A model generated the notes under the pieces. The model saw only the letters and a list, made by a program, of their open reading frames with translations, had not been told where the DNA came from and searched no databases. The position numbers were made by a program, and so were the translations under genes. Shown in pieces: positions 48,501 to 58,800 of a stretch of 64,000 nt of DNA. Origin of the DNA: Camarhynchus parvulus (taxonomy: Eukaryota; Chordata; Aves; Passeriformes; Thraupidae); NCBI RefSeq assembly GCF_901933205.1, contig NC_044571.1, positions 8,905,420 through 8,969,419 of the forward strand. Reading direction: 5' to 3'. How positions within the stretch are numbered: position 1 is the stretch's first letter; the number at the start of each line of letters is the position of its first letter.

Positions 48501-50088
48501 TTGTTTAGAAAAAAGTCAAGGAGCATTTTAAGCAACATGATCTAGATATGCCTGAGGAAAGGGACTAAGTTTTAATTGGAGACAATGAAAATTGCTAACA
48601 CAGCAGAGAGGGGATTTTTAAAAAATATTTTAAAAAACTGTCCTCAATAAAACAAAAAGGAGAGCACAAAAGCACTCTTTTAAAAAAAAAATAAAGATAC
48701 TTCTACTAAAGTTGAAGTGGTTTTCTTGTGGCTCTGTAGAAAATAATGAGCTCTCTTAACATCTCATTCCCTGATCTCTTGCAACCTTTAATGAAGCTAT
48801 GCTTCAGAAATTGGTATAGTATGACCTGCCCTGCACTCAGTGCAAGTTTTTTTCTTTGTTGTTGCTTAGTGTGTCAATCACACCTTTCTAGTTCTGCAAG
48901 GTGCTCCAATCAATATGAAATGTACTCTTAAGAATAAAAGTGTTGTCCAGAATTGACATTTCAGTAAGCTAATGAGCACAGGTGCCCCAGTTAAAACTTT
49001 GGAAAGCACAGAAATTTAGCATTTGGATTTTTAGAAGCATTTTTTCTTAGGTAATATATGACACAAGATGAATGTAGTTTTCTTTCACTGTTGCTTCACT
49101 TTAATATTTATTTTAGTTTGAATTTAATAGCCAAGCTCCCTAATTGCAACAAGACTATGCCTAGAGCCCTCAAACCTTTTAGGAGGCTAGGGAATGCCAA
49201 TTTTGGTGCTTCACAACTTTCCAAAAATCCCTCCAGATTCTTCTTCATGGCAGCTTTCTCTCATTCTCTCATGGCTGCCTGAATTTATTTACCCCACACT
49301 AATGATGTTGACTGACTGCATATCCAAGCACCTTCTAGTACATTGCTCCTTCAAGCAAAAGATGAAAAGAGCACCACAGATAAACTTCTGTTACTTATGT
49401 AGCTTTTGCTACTAGAGGAGCTTAAATGACCACTTCCACCACTTTGGAAGAAGGACTCCTCCATGATTAGCAGTGGCTTTTGTTCCTCTAAAATTAGAGT
49501 CACAGATGCTTGTTATTATTAGGTAGCAGTGAAAGCAGACTCCAATAATTTTGTCCTTCTTTTTCTTACTGTAATTTTTATACCAAGGAAAACCAAGAAG
49601 TGGAAGCCAATAAAGGGAATAGTCGTACTTGTAACTCAAGCTTCATCACAAGGGTTTCTTTAGGCAGTGTTCATACTTTTTTTGGCTAACCTTGTTTCAC
49701 TCCTGTGACAGCAGTGGGTACTGGCAGAGAACAGAGCGGGGTGCAGTCACTTTGACACGTGCAGGATCCTGCTCTTTATCTGGCTCCTTATTAATGCTGA
49801 AACCAAACCTACACTCTGTGTAGCCCCTGTGACCATGCCCACCTTCCTCTGCTCAGACTGAAGAGCCTGGTGCTGCCCTTTAACAAAACCAGTTCCTTGC
49901 TTTGCAGGCTGCTGCTGAGGATCCCCCATTACAGTTTCAACATCGTGGTGATGGACAAGCATGGCATGGACAAGGAGCGCTACCCCTTCCCAGCAACACC
50001 AGCTGAGCTGTTTGCCCTTATTGACAAATTCCCCTTGAGAAAAGATGAGATGAAACTGCAAGCAGAAATTGGTCAGTCATGTCCCTAA
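11029..50088 (+). CDS. SRPX: SRPX, sushi-repeat-containing protein (complete, ten coding exons, two alternative first exons)
   Basis: Coding exons are 11029-11098 or 28500-28569, then 31797-31856, 37413-37604, 38215-38391, 43024-43150, 44872-44993, 45626-45805, 46302-46435, 47736-47857 and 49908-50088. All junctions are GT-AG and phase-consistent, giving 454 residues (human SRPX is 464). Domain order is a signal peptide (1 to about 19), an acidic linker, sushi 1 (about 47-107), sushi 2 (about 109-166), HYR (about 167-249), sushi 3 (about 252-309) and a DUF4174-type C-terminal domain (about 311-450). Diagnostic stretches include [49 protein letters not shown] and [15 protein letters not shown]. 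These match SRPX rather than SRPX2 at most distinguishing positions. SRPX is a secreted or membrane-associated protein linked in mammals to apoptosis and tumour suppression (also called DRS or ETX1). Confidence 0.95.
14445..14492 (+). mobile_element. CR1 LINE 3' fragment
   Basis: TTTAAGATCCTTTCCAA, then CCATTCTATGATTCTGTGA, the diagnostic CR1 end. The upstream part is too diverged to delimit. Confidence 0.75.
14988..15058. repeat. Two adjacent perfect hairpins (inverted repeats)
   Basis: The first hairpin has 13-bp perfect arms at 14988-15000 and 15007-15019 with a 6-base loop. The second has 14-bp perfect arms at 15023-15036 and 15045-15058 with an 8-base loop. They are separated by 3 bp, and no flanking gene or repeat explains them. 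Confidence 0.9.
21464..21548. repeat. GT/TA compound microsatellite
   Basis: A GTGTGTGT run leads into (TA)n, a short interruption (CACAGATAG) and a second long (TA)n. It ends in ACACACACA right beside a CR1 3' end. Confidence 0.95.
21551..22030 (-). mobile_element. CR1 LINE 3' fragment
   Basis: It opens with AGAATCATAGAAT (the reverse complement of the CR1 tail), followed by GGAAAGGACCCACTAGGATC. It runs through sequence typical of the CR1 3' region, including TTCCTAACATCAACC and CCTCCAGGTTGAACAG, to GCTCTCTAATAGCTTTAT and TATTGTGGTG. ORFs across it are remnants. Confidence 0.9.
24857..24922. repeat. Cluster of short palindromes based on TTCCAGAA
   Basis: CCAGAATT at 24866-24873 pairs with AATTCTGG at 24876-24883. 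ATTTCCAGAA at 24897-24906 pairs with TTCTGGAAAT at 24913-24922. The unit GAATTTCCAGAA occurs twice. Confidence 0.85.
26388..26432 (+). mobile_element. CR1 LINE 3' tail fragment
   Basis: AAGGTCCATTCCAACCCAAACC followed by CTTCTATGATG resembles the CR1 3' end. The fragment is short and diverged. Confidence 0.6.
27083..27284. repeat. Tandem duplication, about 101 bp, two copies
   Basis: 27083-27183 and 27184-27284 share CTACAGAA, GATTCATTTAAT/GGTTCATTTAAT and the exact block ATAGTTTTGAGGTGGCTTTT. Small substitutions and indels separate the copies. Confidence 0.9.
27447..28112 (+). mobile_element. CR1 LINE 3' fragment (about 660 bp)
   Basis: CR1-like sequence starts with GGAGTGGCTGG and GGAAAAGGACCTGGAGGTGCTGG. 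It continues through GCTGGAGCATGTCCAGAGAAGG and GGTGTTTAAGGAACGACTGGACATG to TTTTCCAACCCTGTGGGTTCTGTGA. It lies about 100 bp upstream of the second SRPX promoter copy. Confidence 0.9.
28130..28620 (+). promoter_or_regulatory. SRPX: SRPX promoter copy B (CpG island and 5' leader)
   Basis: A second GC- and CpG-rich segment. From about 28219 to 28600 it is homologous to 10757-11120, including the CTCTCCGGGCCAGGGCACC start, GAGGCGGGGC box-like sequence, GGAGGAGGAGACTCCGGCGG and the GAGAATGTCCCCGTCCC upstream start region. By eye the 5' leaders differ at roughly 25-35 positions plus several indels. The pyrimidine tract here is longer. The upstream ATG at 28401 is in frame with the main ATG. Confidence 0.7.
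28500..28569 (+). CDS. SRPX: SRPX coding exon 1, copy B (signal peptide)
   Basis: ATG at 28500, in the same strong context as copy A, encodes the same 23 residues and ends at donor G|GTGAGG (28570). Splicing to 31797 gives a 3.2-kb first intron. Translation from the in-frame ATG at 28401 would add 33 mostly Ser/Cys residues before the signal peptide and might impair secretion. The sequence alone cannot show which copy is used. Confidence 0.8.
29036..29300 (-). mobile_element. CR1 LINE fragment
   Basis: Reverse-oriented CR1-type sequence: TCCCTGGGCAGCCTGTT, CAACCCTTTCAGTGAAGA, TTTCCTAATA and CTTTTCTCCAGG, through TTATAGGACTTGTG. Confidence 0.8.
29301..31796 (+). other. SRPX intron 1, proximal part
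   Basis: AT-rich intronic DNA ending in a long pyrimidine tract and TATTGTAG. No coding or repeat feature is recognised. Confidence 0.7.
31797..31856 (+). CDS. SRPX: SRPX coding exon 2 (acidic linker)
   Basis: A 60-bp exon, acceptor TATTGTAG and donor AAAG|GTGAAT. It encodes [20 protein letters not shown], matching the SRPX acidic linker between signal peptide and first sushi domain. It is phase 1 at both ends. Confidence 0.92.
31857..37412 (+). other. SRPX intron 2
   Basis: About 5.6 kb between verified exons. Only short non-homologous ORFs are present, and no repeat family is recognised. Confidence 0.85.
37413..37604 (+). CDS. SRPX: SRPX coding exon 3 (sushi domain 1)
   Basis: A 192-bp phase 1-1 exon, acceptor TGTGTCAG and donor AAAC|GTAAGT. 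It encodes a single complement-control (sushi) module with the conserved cysteines, the GYELHG turn and the closing Trp-Ser-Gly. Confidence 0.95.
37605..38214 (+). other. SRPX intron 3
   Basis: A 610-bp intron with a TTTCCTTTTCCAG acceptor. Nothing else is seen in it. Confidence 0.9.
38215..38391 (+). CDS. SRPX: SRPX coding exon 4 (sushi domain 2)
   Basis: A 177-bp phase 1-1 exon encoding the second sushi module ([44 protein letters not shown]). The donor is TTG|GTGAGT. Confidence 0.95.
38392..43023 (+). other. SRPX intron 4
   Basis: About 4.6 kb. It contains an AT-rich TATAATATAATA tract (38773-38800) and a solo LTR (42038-42657) in the opposite orientation. No other gene is seen. Confidence 0.85.
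42038..42657 (-). mobile_element. Solo LTR of a class II (ERVK-type) endogenous retrovirus
   Basis: The element begins TGTCGGGG and ends CCTGACA, giving canonical TG...CA ends in a short imperfect inverted repeat. Both sides carry the identical 6-bp sequence ACTGCA (42032-42037 and 42658-42663), a target-site duplication of the length class II avian retroviruses make. On the minus strand an AATAAA lies at about 42150-42155, before the sequence leading to GACCCCGACA, fitting an R-U5 end. The sequence closely resembles passerine ERVK-type LTRs. No internal coding region remains, so the two LTRs of a provirus have probably recombined. It lies antisense in SRPX intron 4. Confidence 0.88.
43024..43150 (+). 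CDS. SRPX: SRPX coding exon 5 (HYR domain, first half)
   Basis: A 127-bp exon, phase 1 to 2, acceptor TTTCAACAG and donor GA|GTAGGT. It encodes [15 protein letters not shown] and [16 protein letters not shown], the start of the hyalin repeat (HYR) module. It is GC-richer than its surroundings. Confidence 0.93.
43151..44871 (+). other. SRPX intron 5
   Basis: A 1.7-kb intron. A 19-base word, TAGTGCTGGCTACTGATGT, is shared with intron 4 at about 41805. No other feature is seen. Confidence 0.85.
44872..44993 (+). CDS. SRPX: SRPX coding exon 6 (HYR domain, second half)
   Basis: A 122-bp exon, phase 2 to 1, acceptor TTGGTTTAG and donor AGAG|GTAAGG. It encodes [18 protein letters not shown] and the [12 protein letters not shown] core of the HYR module. 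Confidence 0.94.
44994..45625 (+). other. SRPX intron 6
   Basis: A 632-bp intron ending TTGCTCAAAG. No other feature is seen. Confidence 0.88.
45626..45805 (+). CDS. SRPX: SRPX coding exon 7 (sushi domain 3)
   Basis: A 180-bp phase 1-1 exon encoding the third sushi module ([46 protein letters not shown]). The donor is GCAC|GTAAGT. Confidence 0.95.
45855..45994. repeat. 70-bp tandem repeat, two copies
   Basis: 45855-45924 and 45925-45994 are near-identical, starting CTTAGGGCA and ending GTCCCAGAGGTAGGAA. They lie just inside SRPX intron 7, about 50 bp after the donor. Confidence 0.95.
46302..46435 (+). CDS. SRPX: SRPX coding exon 8 (C-terminal domain, part 1)
   Basis: A 134-bp exon from phase 1 to phase 0, acceptor TTATTCCAG and donor CTGCAG|GTAAAA. 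It encodes [20 protein letters not shown] and [17 protein letters not shown], the start of the DUF4174-type domain. Confidence 0.95.
46436..47735 (+). other. SRPX intron 8
   Basis: A 1.3-kb intron with a CT-rich 3' end. No other feature is seen. Confidence 0.88.
47736..47857 (+). CDS. SRPX: SRPX coding exon 9 (C-terminal domain, part 2)
   Basis: A 122-bp exon, phase 0 to 2, acceptor CCATTGCAG and donor CTCAG|GTAAAG. It encodes [18 protein letters not shown] and [16 protein letters not shown]. Confidence 0.95.
47858..49907 (+). other. SRPX intron 9
   Basis: A 2.05-kb AT-rich intron. No repeat or gene is recognised. Confidence 0.88.
49908..50088 (+). CDS. SRPX: SRPX coding exon 10 (C-terminal domain, stop)
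   Basis: Acceptor CTTTGCAG. It encodes [20 protein letters not shown] and [20 protein letters not shown], ending at TAA 50086-50088. This is the expected SRPX C-terminus. Confidence 0.95.
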
Positions 50089-50277
50089 TTCAGCATTTCA
50101 GGGCCTGCCCCTGTTGGTGAATTTTTTTTTGGTCCACAGAATTCTCCCCTTGGTGCTACACAAAGCATGGCTTTTCTAATCACTGATGTGGTTTTCTGTG
50201 TGTATTGGTAAATCTGTCCAGCCATGCAGCTGCTCTGCATAGAAGGGTGCTCTTTTGTACTTTCAGTCATCTTTAGA

Positions 50278-50776
50278 TCATAGAATGGCCTGGGTTGGAA
50301 GTGACTTTAAATATCATTGAGTTCCAGCCCTGCTGCCATGGACAGGGACATCTTGCACTAGATCAGGTTGCTCAGAGCCCCATCCAACCTGGCCTTGAAC
50401 ACTTCCAGGGATGGGGCAGCCACAGCTTCTCTGGGCAGCCTGTGCCAGTGCCTCACCACCTGCACAGTGAAGAATTTTCCCCTAATGTCTAATATGAACC
50501 TGTTCTCTTACAAGTTCAAGCCATTCCCCCTTGTCTGTCACTCAAGATTCTTGTAAAAAGTCCCTCTCCATCTTTCCTGTTGGCTCTGTTCAGGGACTGG
50601 AAGGCTACAATTAAATCACCCCTGAGCCTTCTCTTTTCCAGGCTGAACAATCCCATTTTCTCAGCCTTTCCTCACAGGAGAGGTGCTCTGTCCCTCTGAT
50701 CACCTTGGTGGCCTTCTCTGGACTTGCTCTGACTGGTTGATGTCCTTCCTCCTGCTGGGGACCCCACAACTGGATG
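50278..50776 (-). mobile_element. CR1 LINE 3' fragment inside SRPX 3' UTR
   Basis: It opens ATCATAGAATGGCCTGGGTTGG, in reverse orientation. It continues with CATCCAACCTGGCCTTGAAC, GGGCAGCCTGTGCCAGTGC, CTTTTCCAGGCTGAACAA and CTTCTCTGGACTTGCTC, the standard avian CR1 3' region. Confidence 0.93.
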
Positions 50777-50919
50777 AATGTGGATGTAGAATTTACTACC
50801 TAATGGAATTTCTTGTACAGAGAGTAAAGAACTGAGGCATGTTTCTGGGAGTTTATTTTAGATTTTTCATTCAGTGTAAAATTGGGGTTTCTTTCTTACT
50901 GTTTATAATTCTTTTTATT

Positions 50920-50925
50920 AATAAA
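50920..50925 (+). terminator. SRPX: SRPX poly(A) signal
   Basis: First AATAAA after the SRPX stop codon, followed by a T/GT-rich stretch (GTTTTGC, GTTGTCT). Confidence 0.6.
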
Positions 50926-52214
50926 ATATTGTTTTGCAAACAGATAGTTGTCTAAAATTCCTCTTGGGGGTTAAAGTTGGTCGATTGATACAGAATTTGG
51001 TTCAAAACATCTTTCTGCAAACCATTATAAAAGACATTAGCCTCACATTGAAAGTGTATGAGGAACCCACTGGTGCCTTTTAGTTCCACTAAAAAAAGTG
51101 TCAATCACAGACAAAAAGCATGAGCCAGAGGGAACACAAGCATTGATTTTCAGCAGCAGCAAGGAGAAAATTGGTGATGGCAGGAGCATGGAAGTCATTG
51201 CCACAGGGAATATGATGAAGGAGCGGCGATCGGTGTAGAGGATGGGCAGTAATTACTAAGGCCCATGTACTGCAATTCTTAATGGGAACATATGTTCTTA
51301 CCTGCTGCTCTTCTGCTTCTGGCTTTTAATGTCCAACAGTCTGGGAGTAGCAGACTTTTTTCTCCCCCCTTCACCTTGGAGACAGACCAGGCTGTTGATT
51401 TGATGGCAGGGAAATATTACTCCAGGGAAACATCATCAAGGATTTGTCACTTCCAGAGCTGTGAAAATACTTGTTTGCAAGTCATCACTTTGAAATGAAC
51501 AAAAAAATTTCCCTGTTTAATAAAAAAATATCAGGAGGCAATCAGAACAGGAAAAAAAAAAATTTGTTTTATTACACCCCAGAGTCTCAACAATCCACTC
51601 AAAGAATAAACATCATGCATGAAGAGTACAAGTGTCAGAGGAGTGAAAACTGTGAGTTACAGTTTGGATGCCTGTTCACAGGGTATGATGCACAATTTGA
51701 CTGTCTGAGCTAGCACCCAGCATCTGTGCTGTTCGTTCTTGCCCCTCAAGAGCAGTCTTTTCTCAGCCAAATGCTTGTTTGACTTTGACCATAAGGTAGA
51801 GTTTTAAATTTTACTGTGGTGTCAGCAGAAGAACAGTTTTAGCAGCATCTTTAAAGCAATCCTTACCAGAATTTGGTCTCTTGCATCCTCTGAAATGACA
51901 AAAAAACCCCAAAAACAAAAACAAAAAACTTTTAAAAAAGATTGGTCCTGCAAGTGAACTAATGAGGAAGTGAATGTGAAGAGAGGTAAGTCAGCCTTGA
52001 CACCAGCAAGCAAAAGCTAATTTGTGGGCTGAAGCATGACAGCACCAAGGAGGAGCTGTGTGGGGGTGTGCCATGGACAGGATGATCTGCTTCCCAGTGT
52101 TAGCAGAGTGTTGCTGAACACCCAAGAGCAGCTGTGAAAACATGGCTTGGCCCTGCAGTGCTGGTGCCAAAGGCCAAGGAGATCAGGATACACCCTGAAC
52201 TCTGCAGGTGGGGG

Positions 52215-52276
52215 TGCCAGGATGAGCGACTGAGGGGCAGGGATTTGCCAGGATGAGCAGCTGAGGGGTAAAGAAG
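52215..52276. repeat. Imperfect 31-bp tandem duplication
   Basis: TGCCAGGATGAGC followed by CTGAGGGG occurs at 52215 and again at 52246, with two substitutions near the middle. Confidence 0.7.
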
Positions 52277-52524
52277 CCCTGTGCTTTCCAAGTGTTGCTG
52301 TTAGGAACAAGGGCCAGGGTCAGGACTGGTGACAGAAATCACAGAACTGCCATTTCTCTTCCAGACCTGACCAAACAAACAATAAAGTTAATGTTGAACC
52401 CACTGTAAAGGAGCAAGGAGGGTGAGAGGCTGTGGGGTGCTGGACACAGCTGCACCCCAAGCTGCCTTCCCTCTGTCAGTGGTTAAGGGAATCAGGGCTG
52501 GGCACACCAAGGACATGGATCTGT

Positions 52525-52899
52525 GGGAGGAGACCAGAGAGGAGCCTCAGGTGGCCCAAGGGCTGGAGCCCCTCTGCTGTGGAGCCAGGCTGAGAGCACT
52601 GGGGCTGGGCAGCCTGGGAAGAGAAGGCTCCAGGGAGACCTTGGAGCAGCCTGAAGGAGCTGCAAGAGAGATGGAGAGGGATTTTCAGAAGGGCATGCAG
52701 TGATAGGAAAGGCCTTAAGCTGAAGGAGGACAGATTTAGATTACATGGTAGGAAGAAATTCTGCAGGTGATGAGGGCCAGGAATCTGGAGGTTTTCGGGG
52801 CCAGGTTGGATGGGGCTCTCTGGAGCATGGAAGATTCCTTGCCCACAGCAGGGAGATTGGAACAAGATGATCTCAACCCAAATTCTGTGATTCTGTGCC
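52525..52899 (+). mobile_element. CR1 LINE 3' fragment
   Basis: CR1-like sequence: AGGGCTGGAGCCCCTCTGCTG, GCTGGGCAGCCTGGGAAGAG, GGCCAGGTTGGATGGGGCTC and CAAGATGATC, ending AATTCTGTGATTCTGTG. The ORFs crossing it on both strands are remnants. Confidence 0.9.
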
Positions 52900-55800
52900 T
52901 ATGGAACAGAGGCAGCCCAAGGACACATTCATACACAGGCTGCTGTGGCCCCAGTTCTGGCTCAGGTTCTTTTGCAAGCACATGCTTAAGAGCATGAATC
53001 ACAAGTGGACAGGTTTAGGGTTTTTTTTCCCCTCACTTTTCTCACTGAAAAAGGAGAGCAACTGATTTCCAATGCTTTAAAATCTATTACAAAAATAAAA
53101 ATCTCAGATGGGTCTGATTTTTCTCCTGTATTGCTGCAATTCCAATCTGCTGCTGCTCCATGTTGATTTAGGTACAGAGTCAGTGCATCCAGTCATCTTT
53201 CCTGACTGCATGAACAGGAGCAGAGCTTTACAATTGCTACAATCAGGGAAGTGATTGCAATCACTAGGCTGTTAAGGAAATTGAATTAAGTGGAGGAGAG
53301 TGCATGAGTGATTGGATTACTAGTTACATTCTGCACAGAACATCTCTTAAAATCCTGTGATTAAGAAAAGCTGTTCTTGATTAGTAATACAAGGATTCTG
53401 GCATTTTCTGTTGTACATTTTTGTGGGGAACAGTGAAAAATACCATGTGCCATCTCTGTTTTGGGAGTCAAATCAGCCTGCATGTATGGTATGGAGGGAA
53501 TTGGTAGAATGGCCTCTTGGGAGTGTTTGAACAAGGGATTTAGTAGTTCTGGCTTTAGTCAAGCATTTATATATGCAAATATATTCCAGTAACTCATCCT
53601 GTACACTTCTGGTCCCAGAAAAATAACACTGCATAAGCAAGGTTCAGTATCTACACCAGTGCACTTTTTTTTTAAAGGTTTCACAAAAAATTCTCCTCCC
53701 TCAAAGTTACAATGGCTGGAGTCTATTTCATATTCCCAACTCTTCTTGCCATAGCTCTAATCCTACCACTGCTGTCAAAATGCAAATCTGATTGAAAACA
53801 GGAATATTAGACCTGCCATAAACCTTACCCTTTCCATCCCACCTCCAGGCTGTTCATTGCAGGAGATGTGACATATCACAGTGTGTGGATACAGTCATGG
53901 GCTGGAGGTTCCTACCGCAATCTGGAAGTTCTGAGTGTGAACCAGAAGACTTCAGTTATTTCAGATGAGAAAAGAATTACTGTTCCTGATGTGCAGCATC
54001 TTTTACAAACAAAACTATTGAGATAAATTGTGGGAGGCAGCAGTTTCTCAGCAAAAAAGCAATTTTGTAAATGGCCTGATTTTCCCCAGATTCTACCCAA
54101 TAATCCACCTAATTAGATGAGAACAACCCCTGCTGTCACACACCTCCTCTACAGCTGCAGAAGAGAGGCAAATTTGAAGCTGCACATCCCCATTCTTGAA
54201 GTTCAAAGCCCTCTGGGACAGAAAGTGTTGTGTTCTAATGAAAACACCAATGATCCTTCACAGCTCTGCACTAAACGACCACAACATGGGACTTCATTAC
54301 AGCTCAGTGCTTACATAAGAGCATGAGTCAGACTGCATCACATAATTAATGAAAATGCAGAGCCTAAAGAGTAACCTGGAGTGTATTTAAATACTCTAAT
54401 GATCACGGCCCACTTTTTAAGTTGAGGTGGGGGAATAATAGAGCTCAGGCTGTGCAATCTCAGTGCTCAATCACTTCCAGCCACACACCACAGTCTCTGC
54501 TCCTGCTGTACATCCACATGAAGCAAAAAGTGCTTCACACCATCGGGAGGTGGCACAGCTCCTCTTGGCCATGCAGCTGCTGCCCATTTCTCTCTCCCCA
54601 TTTGTGGCTGGAGGACATTTTTTATGGCAGCTTGGTGAAGGGAAGAGTGGCAAACCACCTGCAGGTGCTGGAAGGCAGAGAGCAGCAAGGCTGCCTGGTC
54701 TAGAGGAGCCAGTGAGGACATGGGCAGCTGAGGAGAGCACATATGTTTTTTTTCTGGCCTCTTCCAAGCAGTGACCCAGCTGCTGCATGCTCTGTGAAAC
54801 ACAGAGGGAACAAATAGGAATGCCAGTGTCCATGCAGAATGTGCTAGTGCATATCTAGCTACCAACATGTCTCCCATTGCCACCCACACAGCCAGAAAGT
54901 AACCAAAACCTGAATTTCAATAAATAGCATGGCCCTGACTTCAGATTTACAAGGATAATTAGTCATCTATCACCTCCAAGAGAAGGGGAGGAAAAACTAA
55001 TATTCAGTTGTACAGGAGTGACAGAGATGTCTTCCAGACCCTCAAGCAAGTCTTTGAGTACTGTCCTGAGCCAAGGTACAGAGAGCAAAGAAATGGCAGG
55101 AGGGCTTTTCCCTACCTGCAGCTGCCTTCCAGTTTTTGGGTGTCTGACCTGCCCATAAAGGCCAGAACCAGCACAGATGAGCTAGACAAGAGTGGTGTGA
55201 GGGCAAAAGACCCTGAACTCAAACCAAGAGACCACTGAGCCCTGCTGAGCTGGTCTCCCCTCAACCTGGGCACAGGAACTGAGCCAAGCTTTCAGACTGA
55301 GCAGAGGCAGCACAAGCCTGAGCCCAGGGTTTGCCTCCTTTCTCACTGGGAAGGCACAGCAAGACACAAAAGCCGAGGGGAATCACAAGAAGATGTAAGA
55401 GAGCCCTCAGCTCTGAGGTAAGTTGAAGGGAACACGACTCTGCTGAAAGCGTAAATTAAGGGGTCGATGCTTGTTGCTTGTTTTCTTATAATAATGATTA
55501 AAAATAAATCAGGAGCAGAAATTAGAGAAAAGAAGCATTTTGAACATACCTGAATTTTCAGGTGGGCAGGACCTTGAACTAGGGAAGAGGCAGGAGATTC
55601 AGAGATGGAGGTGAGGACCTGTTGAACAGGTGGAGTTAATATACGTGTAAAATAATTTTATAGCAAGGAGGAAAATGCTATATTTTCCTTTTCCTTAGAA
55701 TTGTGTATTTAAAAGAAATCAGATTTAATGCTTATGAAATCAAAAATAGCTTAATTTCTACACTTGAAGTGCTTTTAAGACAAGAAAAGGAGAGACAGAG

Positions 55801-58800
55801 ACACCATCAATGGAGTCTCACCTCCGAAAACATGCAAGGCCCCTTGCATTAGGCATCACATATAAGAGATGTCTTTACCTCAGTGAGATACATAGAGGAT
55901 ACATAGTTTCCTGTTACTCATTTTAGGAGAGACAAAGACACAGCAGCATTTCAGCACTTTAATTTAGAAGACATAACAGAATTCTTGACAACAGCTGCAA
56001 ATGTCTTACCAGCCATCTTTGTCCACAAAACAATGTACAATGCACAGTACAAAAATGTCCTCAGCAGAAAACATTGCTTTGTCTCAATTTGGGCAAAGCT
56101 TAACATACTGCAATACCATTTACTGCTACTACTGTTCATGTCCACCAGAATAATTAAACAAATTGCTAGCAACAGATTTTTAGCAGAACAAAGGCAGCAC
56201 GAGGGATATGTGACATTCTCTAACTGCTGCAACAAATGACTATGCTTGGCTTTAGGCAAACCTCAACAATTAGAACTATTCTCAAAAATATACAGAGAGC
56301 TGTCAGGAGCAGTAGCACACAGCCATGTAAATGTTACTGCCACAAAGTAGGATTGTTGAAATAAATAATCTAAATAAAAGGTCAAGATGCAGCCAGGGTG
56401 AGTTTCAAAAACAACCTAAAAAGTCACCTCAAATGCAAGCTGAGATTCAGTTTCCAGTGTTAATATACACAGTATAATTAACACTGTAATATCACTTATT
56501 AAACAGGATTTGAAAACATGAAATCATCAGGGAGGAGATTCATGGGCACAGTGGTAAGGTTCTGTTAGCATGCTTCTCCTCAGCATCTCCTGCTGAGCAG
56601 TGGTAAAGGGCATCACTGCAAATAAACATCTGCATCCTGTTCTGGAATTCACCATCATTTCTCTAGGGTTCTCAAATGTTAACATTTCTGGGGTAGAAAA
56701 AAAAATAACTAATTAGTTGAAACACAAAAAGTTTACAAAGTGCATGGGTCAGCTCACAGAAGATACTTTTTTCTGTCATGGTGGCAAAGTGCTGAAAATC
56801 AGTACTGTGTGTTAGCAAAGAAAAATTTCAGTCTTAACTTCATATAGAAGAAAATAAGTGGGGCTCTCCCATCACTTGTGCACGCTGCCTCCTCCCAGAT
56901 ACTGGGGATCAGAGTCCAGGGAGAACCTTCTGGTCAGGCTGCTGAACTGAAGGGAGGGGTAAAGGGAAAATAAACCCTTGCAAAGATTCAGGTACAACTC
57001 TTATTATCTTGTGTGAGCCCACAAACCAGACAGCTGTGGAAACAGGGCTCTGATCTCTTCTCCAAAGGTGTAAGAAATCCATGCAGCTTTTCTCTTCATG
57101 GATGCTACAAAACAAACTGCAAACTTTACATTCCTGAAGCTGGGCAATGTGCAGAGCCATCAAGAAATCAAAATTACGCCAGACTAAAATGCAACCCTGC
57201 TGCTACTTCTCCTTATCAGTTAGGACCAGTGGATGCTCAAAGGCTGCTCTGCTGTTGTAGTTGAGTTGGTATTTTGCAGAATACAGCTTAGAATAATTGC
57301 ATTTAGCAGAGTTTAACCAGTCAGGAAAAGAAAAATCAAAAATTAATATATAAAAATGCTTCATTCATGCTGCCTCAGCATAATCTGCACTGAAAGAGGC
57401 ACAGAAGAAAAAGCTTCCAGTCTAATGTACCATGATCAAAACATGCTCACTATCCCAATGCTTTCTCTCTTAAACCATTACAGCTGGAAAAGGATGGAAA
57501 TGTGACATCTGAAAGGCATCCAAGGGAAGCAGTGGCACTTGGATTAGCGCAGGAAAACGGCAGCAACAGCAGCCCCTGGTCTTTGCAGCTTTCCTCTTAT
57601 CTCACTCAAGTGTAACATGGTGGAGGTAGAGGAGATAGGAAGGACATTTCAAACCTATTTCATCTGGTTTTGGAATCTCAACATGCAAGCAGGTTTAGAA
57701 GCCTGAAGTCCCCATTCAGCTGATGGAAAAAATCACCAGAGAGCAGGGCTGGATACCAAAATCTGCTGGCGGGGCTTGGAAAGCCCTCGGCATCAGCTCT
57801 TTTTGATAGTTATTGGCACTGTGTGTAGATGTGTTTACTGGCCCAACTTGACCTTTTACAGCTAAAGTTGCACTTTTATTCTTCTTAATGGGTTGAACTC
57901 TCAAAATGTAATCACAAACCTTGCTAGAAGAATATGTAGCAGAGTAAAATGTGTTTTGTAACACATTTTCTGCACCCACCATAGAGCAGATTTCTTCTCC
58001 ACTGATGCAGCTTCAGTTGCTCAGGTCTGTGTAGAAAAAGACTTCAGAAACATCAGCTCTGCTGTATCTGTTTACTCAGGGCACGAGTTTATGAATCAGT
58101 GTTAAAATTGTGGCCATTTCCTCCCAAAAATTAGCTTTGAATAAACCATTCATGCACCTTCAATATTACAAATACAGATAGAAAAGGAAGGCTTTGGTCT
58201 AATTCCTGGCTTTCTGTCTTTTTTGTTCAGCCTGGTAACACACAGTGCATGATGACGCACAATTATGGGCAATTAATTCAAATATCCGGGAAACAAGAAA
58301 TCACATCTGCAGTTAATCATCTTGTGCTTTTTCCAAACCATAAACCATCTTTACAGAAGGAGAGAACAAAGAGATGAGAGACATAATTAAATGTGACATT
58401 TTCCATAAATCAGATGATTCCTACAAATGGGCTGATAACATCAGAGAACAGCAAAACTTTCCAAATCGCTCTGGTGTTTATCTGATGCTCATCATCTCTC
58501 CGAGGCTCTGGTGAGTATGACAGGTTTTATAGTGACACCATGCTGCAGAACTGTCCCTGCTAACCCAGGAGGTCGTCCCACTCTTCTACCCCAAGCCCCA
58601 GCAATGGCAATCACCACCACCTTGGCTGGAATTCCTTCCCAGGTGAAACTGTTCCTTGCATAGGCTGAGCTGCAGCCTGCTCAGAGCCCAGCCTGTGACT
58701 TCAGGTGTGGGCTCAGAGTGACTTTTTGGCCCCTTGGAAGGAAAGGGCAGAGCTTAAAGCCCATGTGTGAGATGGGTGACACTTCCCAGATTCACAGCCA

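Larger units (their letters stand above)
50089..50945 (+). other. SRPX: SRPX 3' UTR (predicted)
   Basis: From the stop codon to about 20 bp past the first AATAAA. Most of it is a CR1 insertion, so much of this 3' UTR derives from a retrotransposon in reverse orientation. Confidence 0.6.

Noticed and set aside
54422..54889. Overlapping open frames of 93-140 codons on both strands
   Set aside because: No domain, no splice structure and no synteny partner were recognised. Frames are open on both strands, typical of a GC-richer patch.
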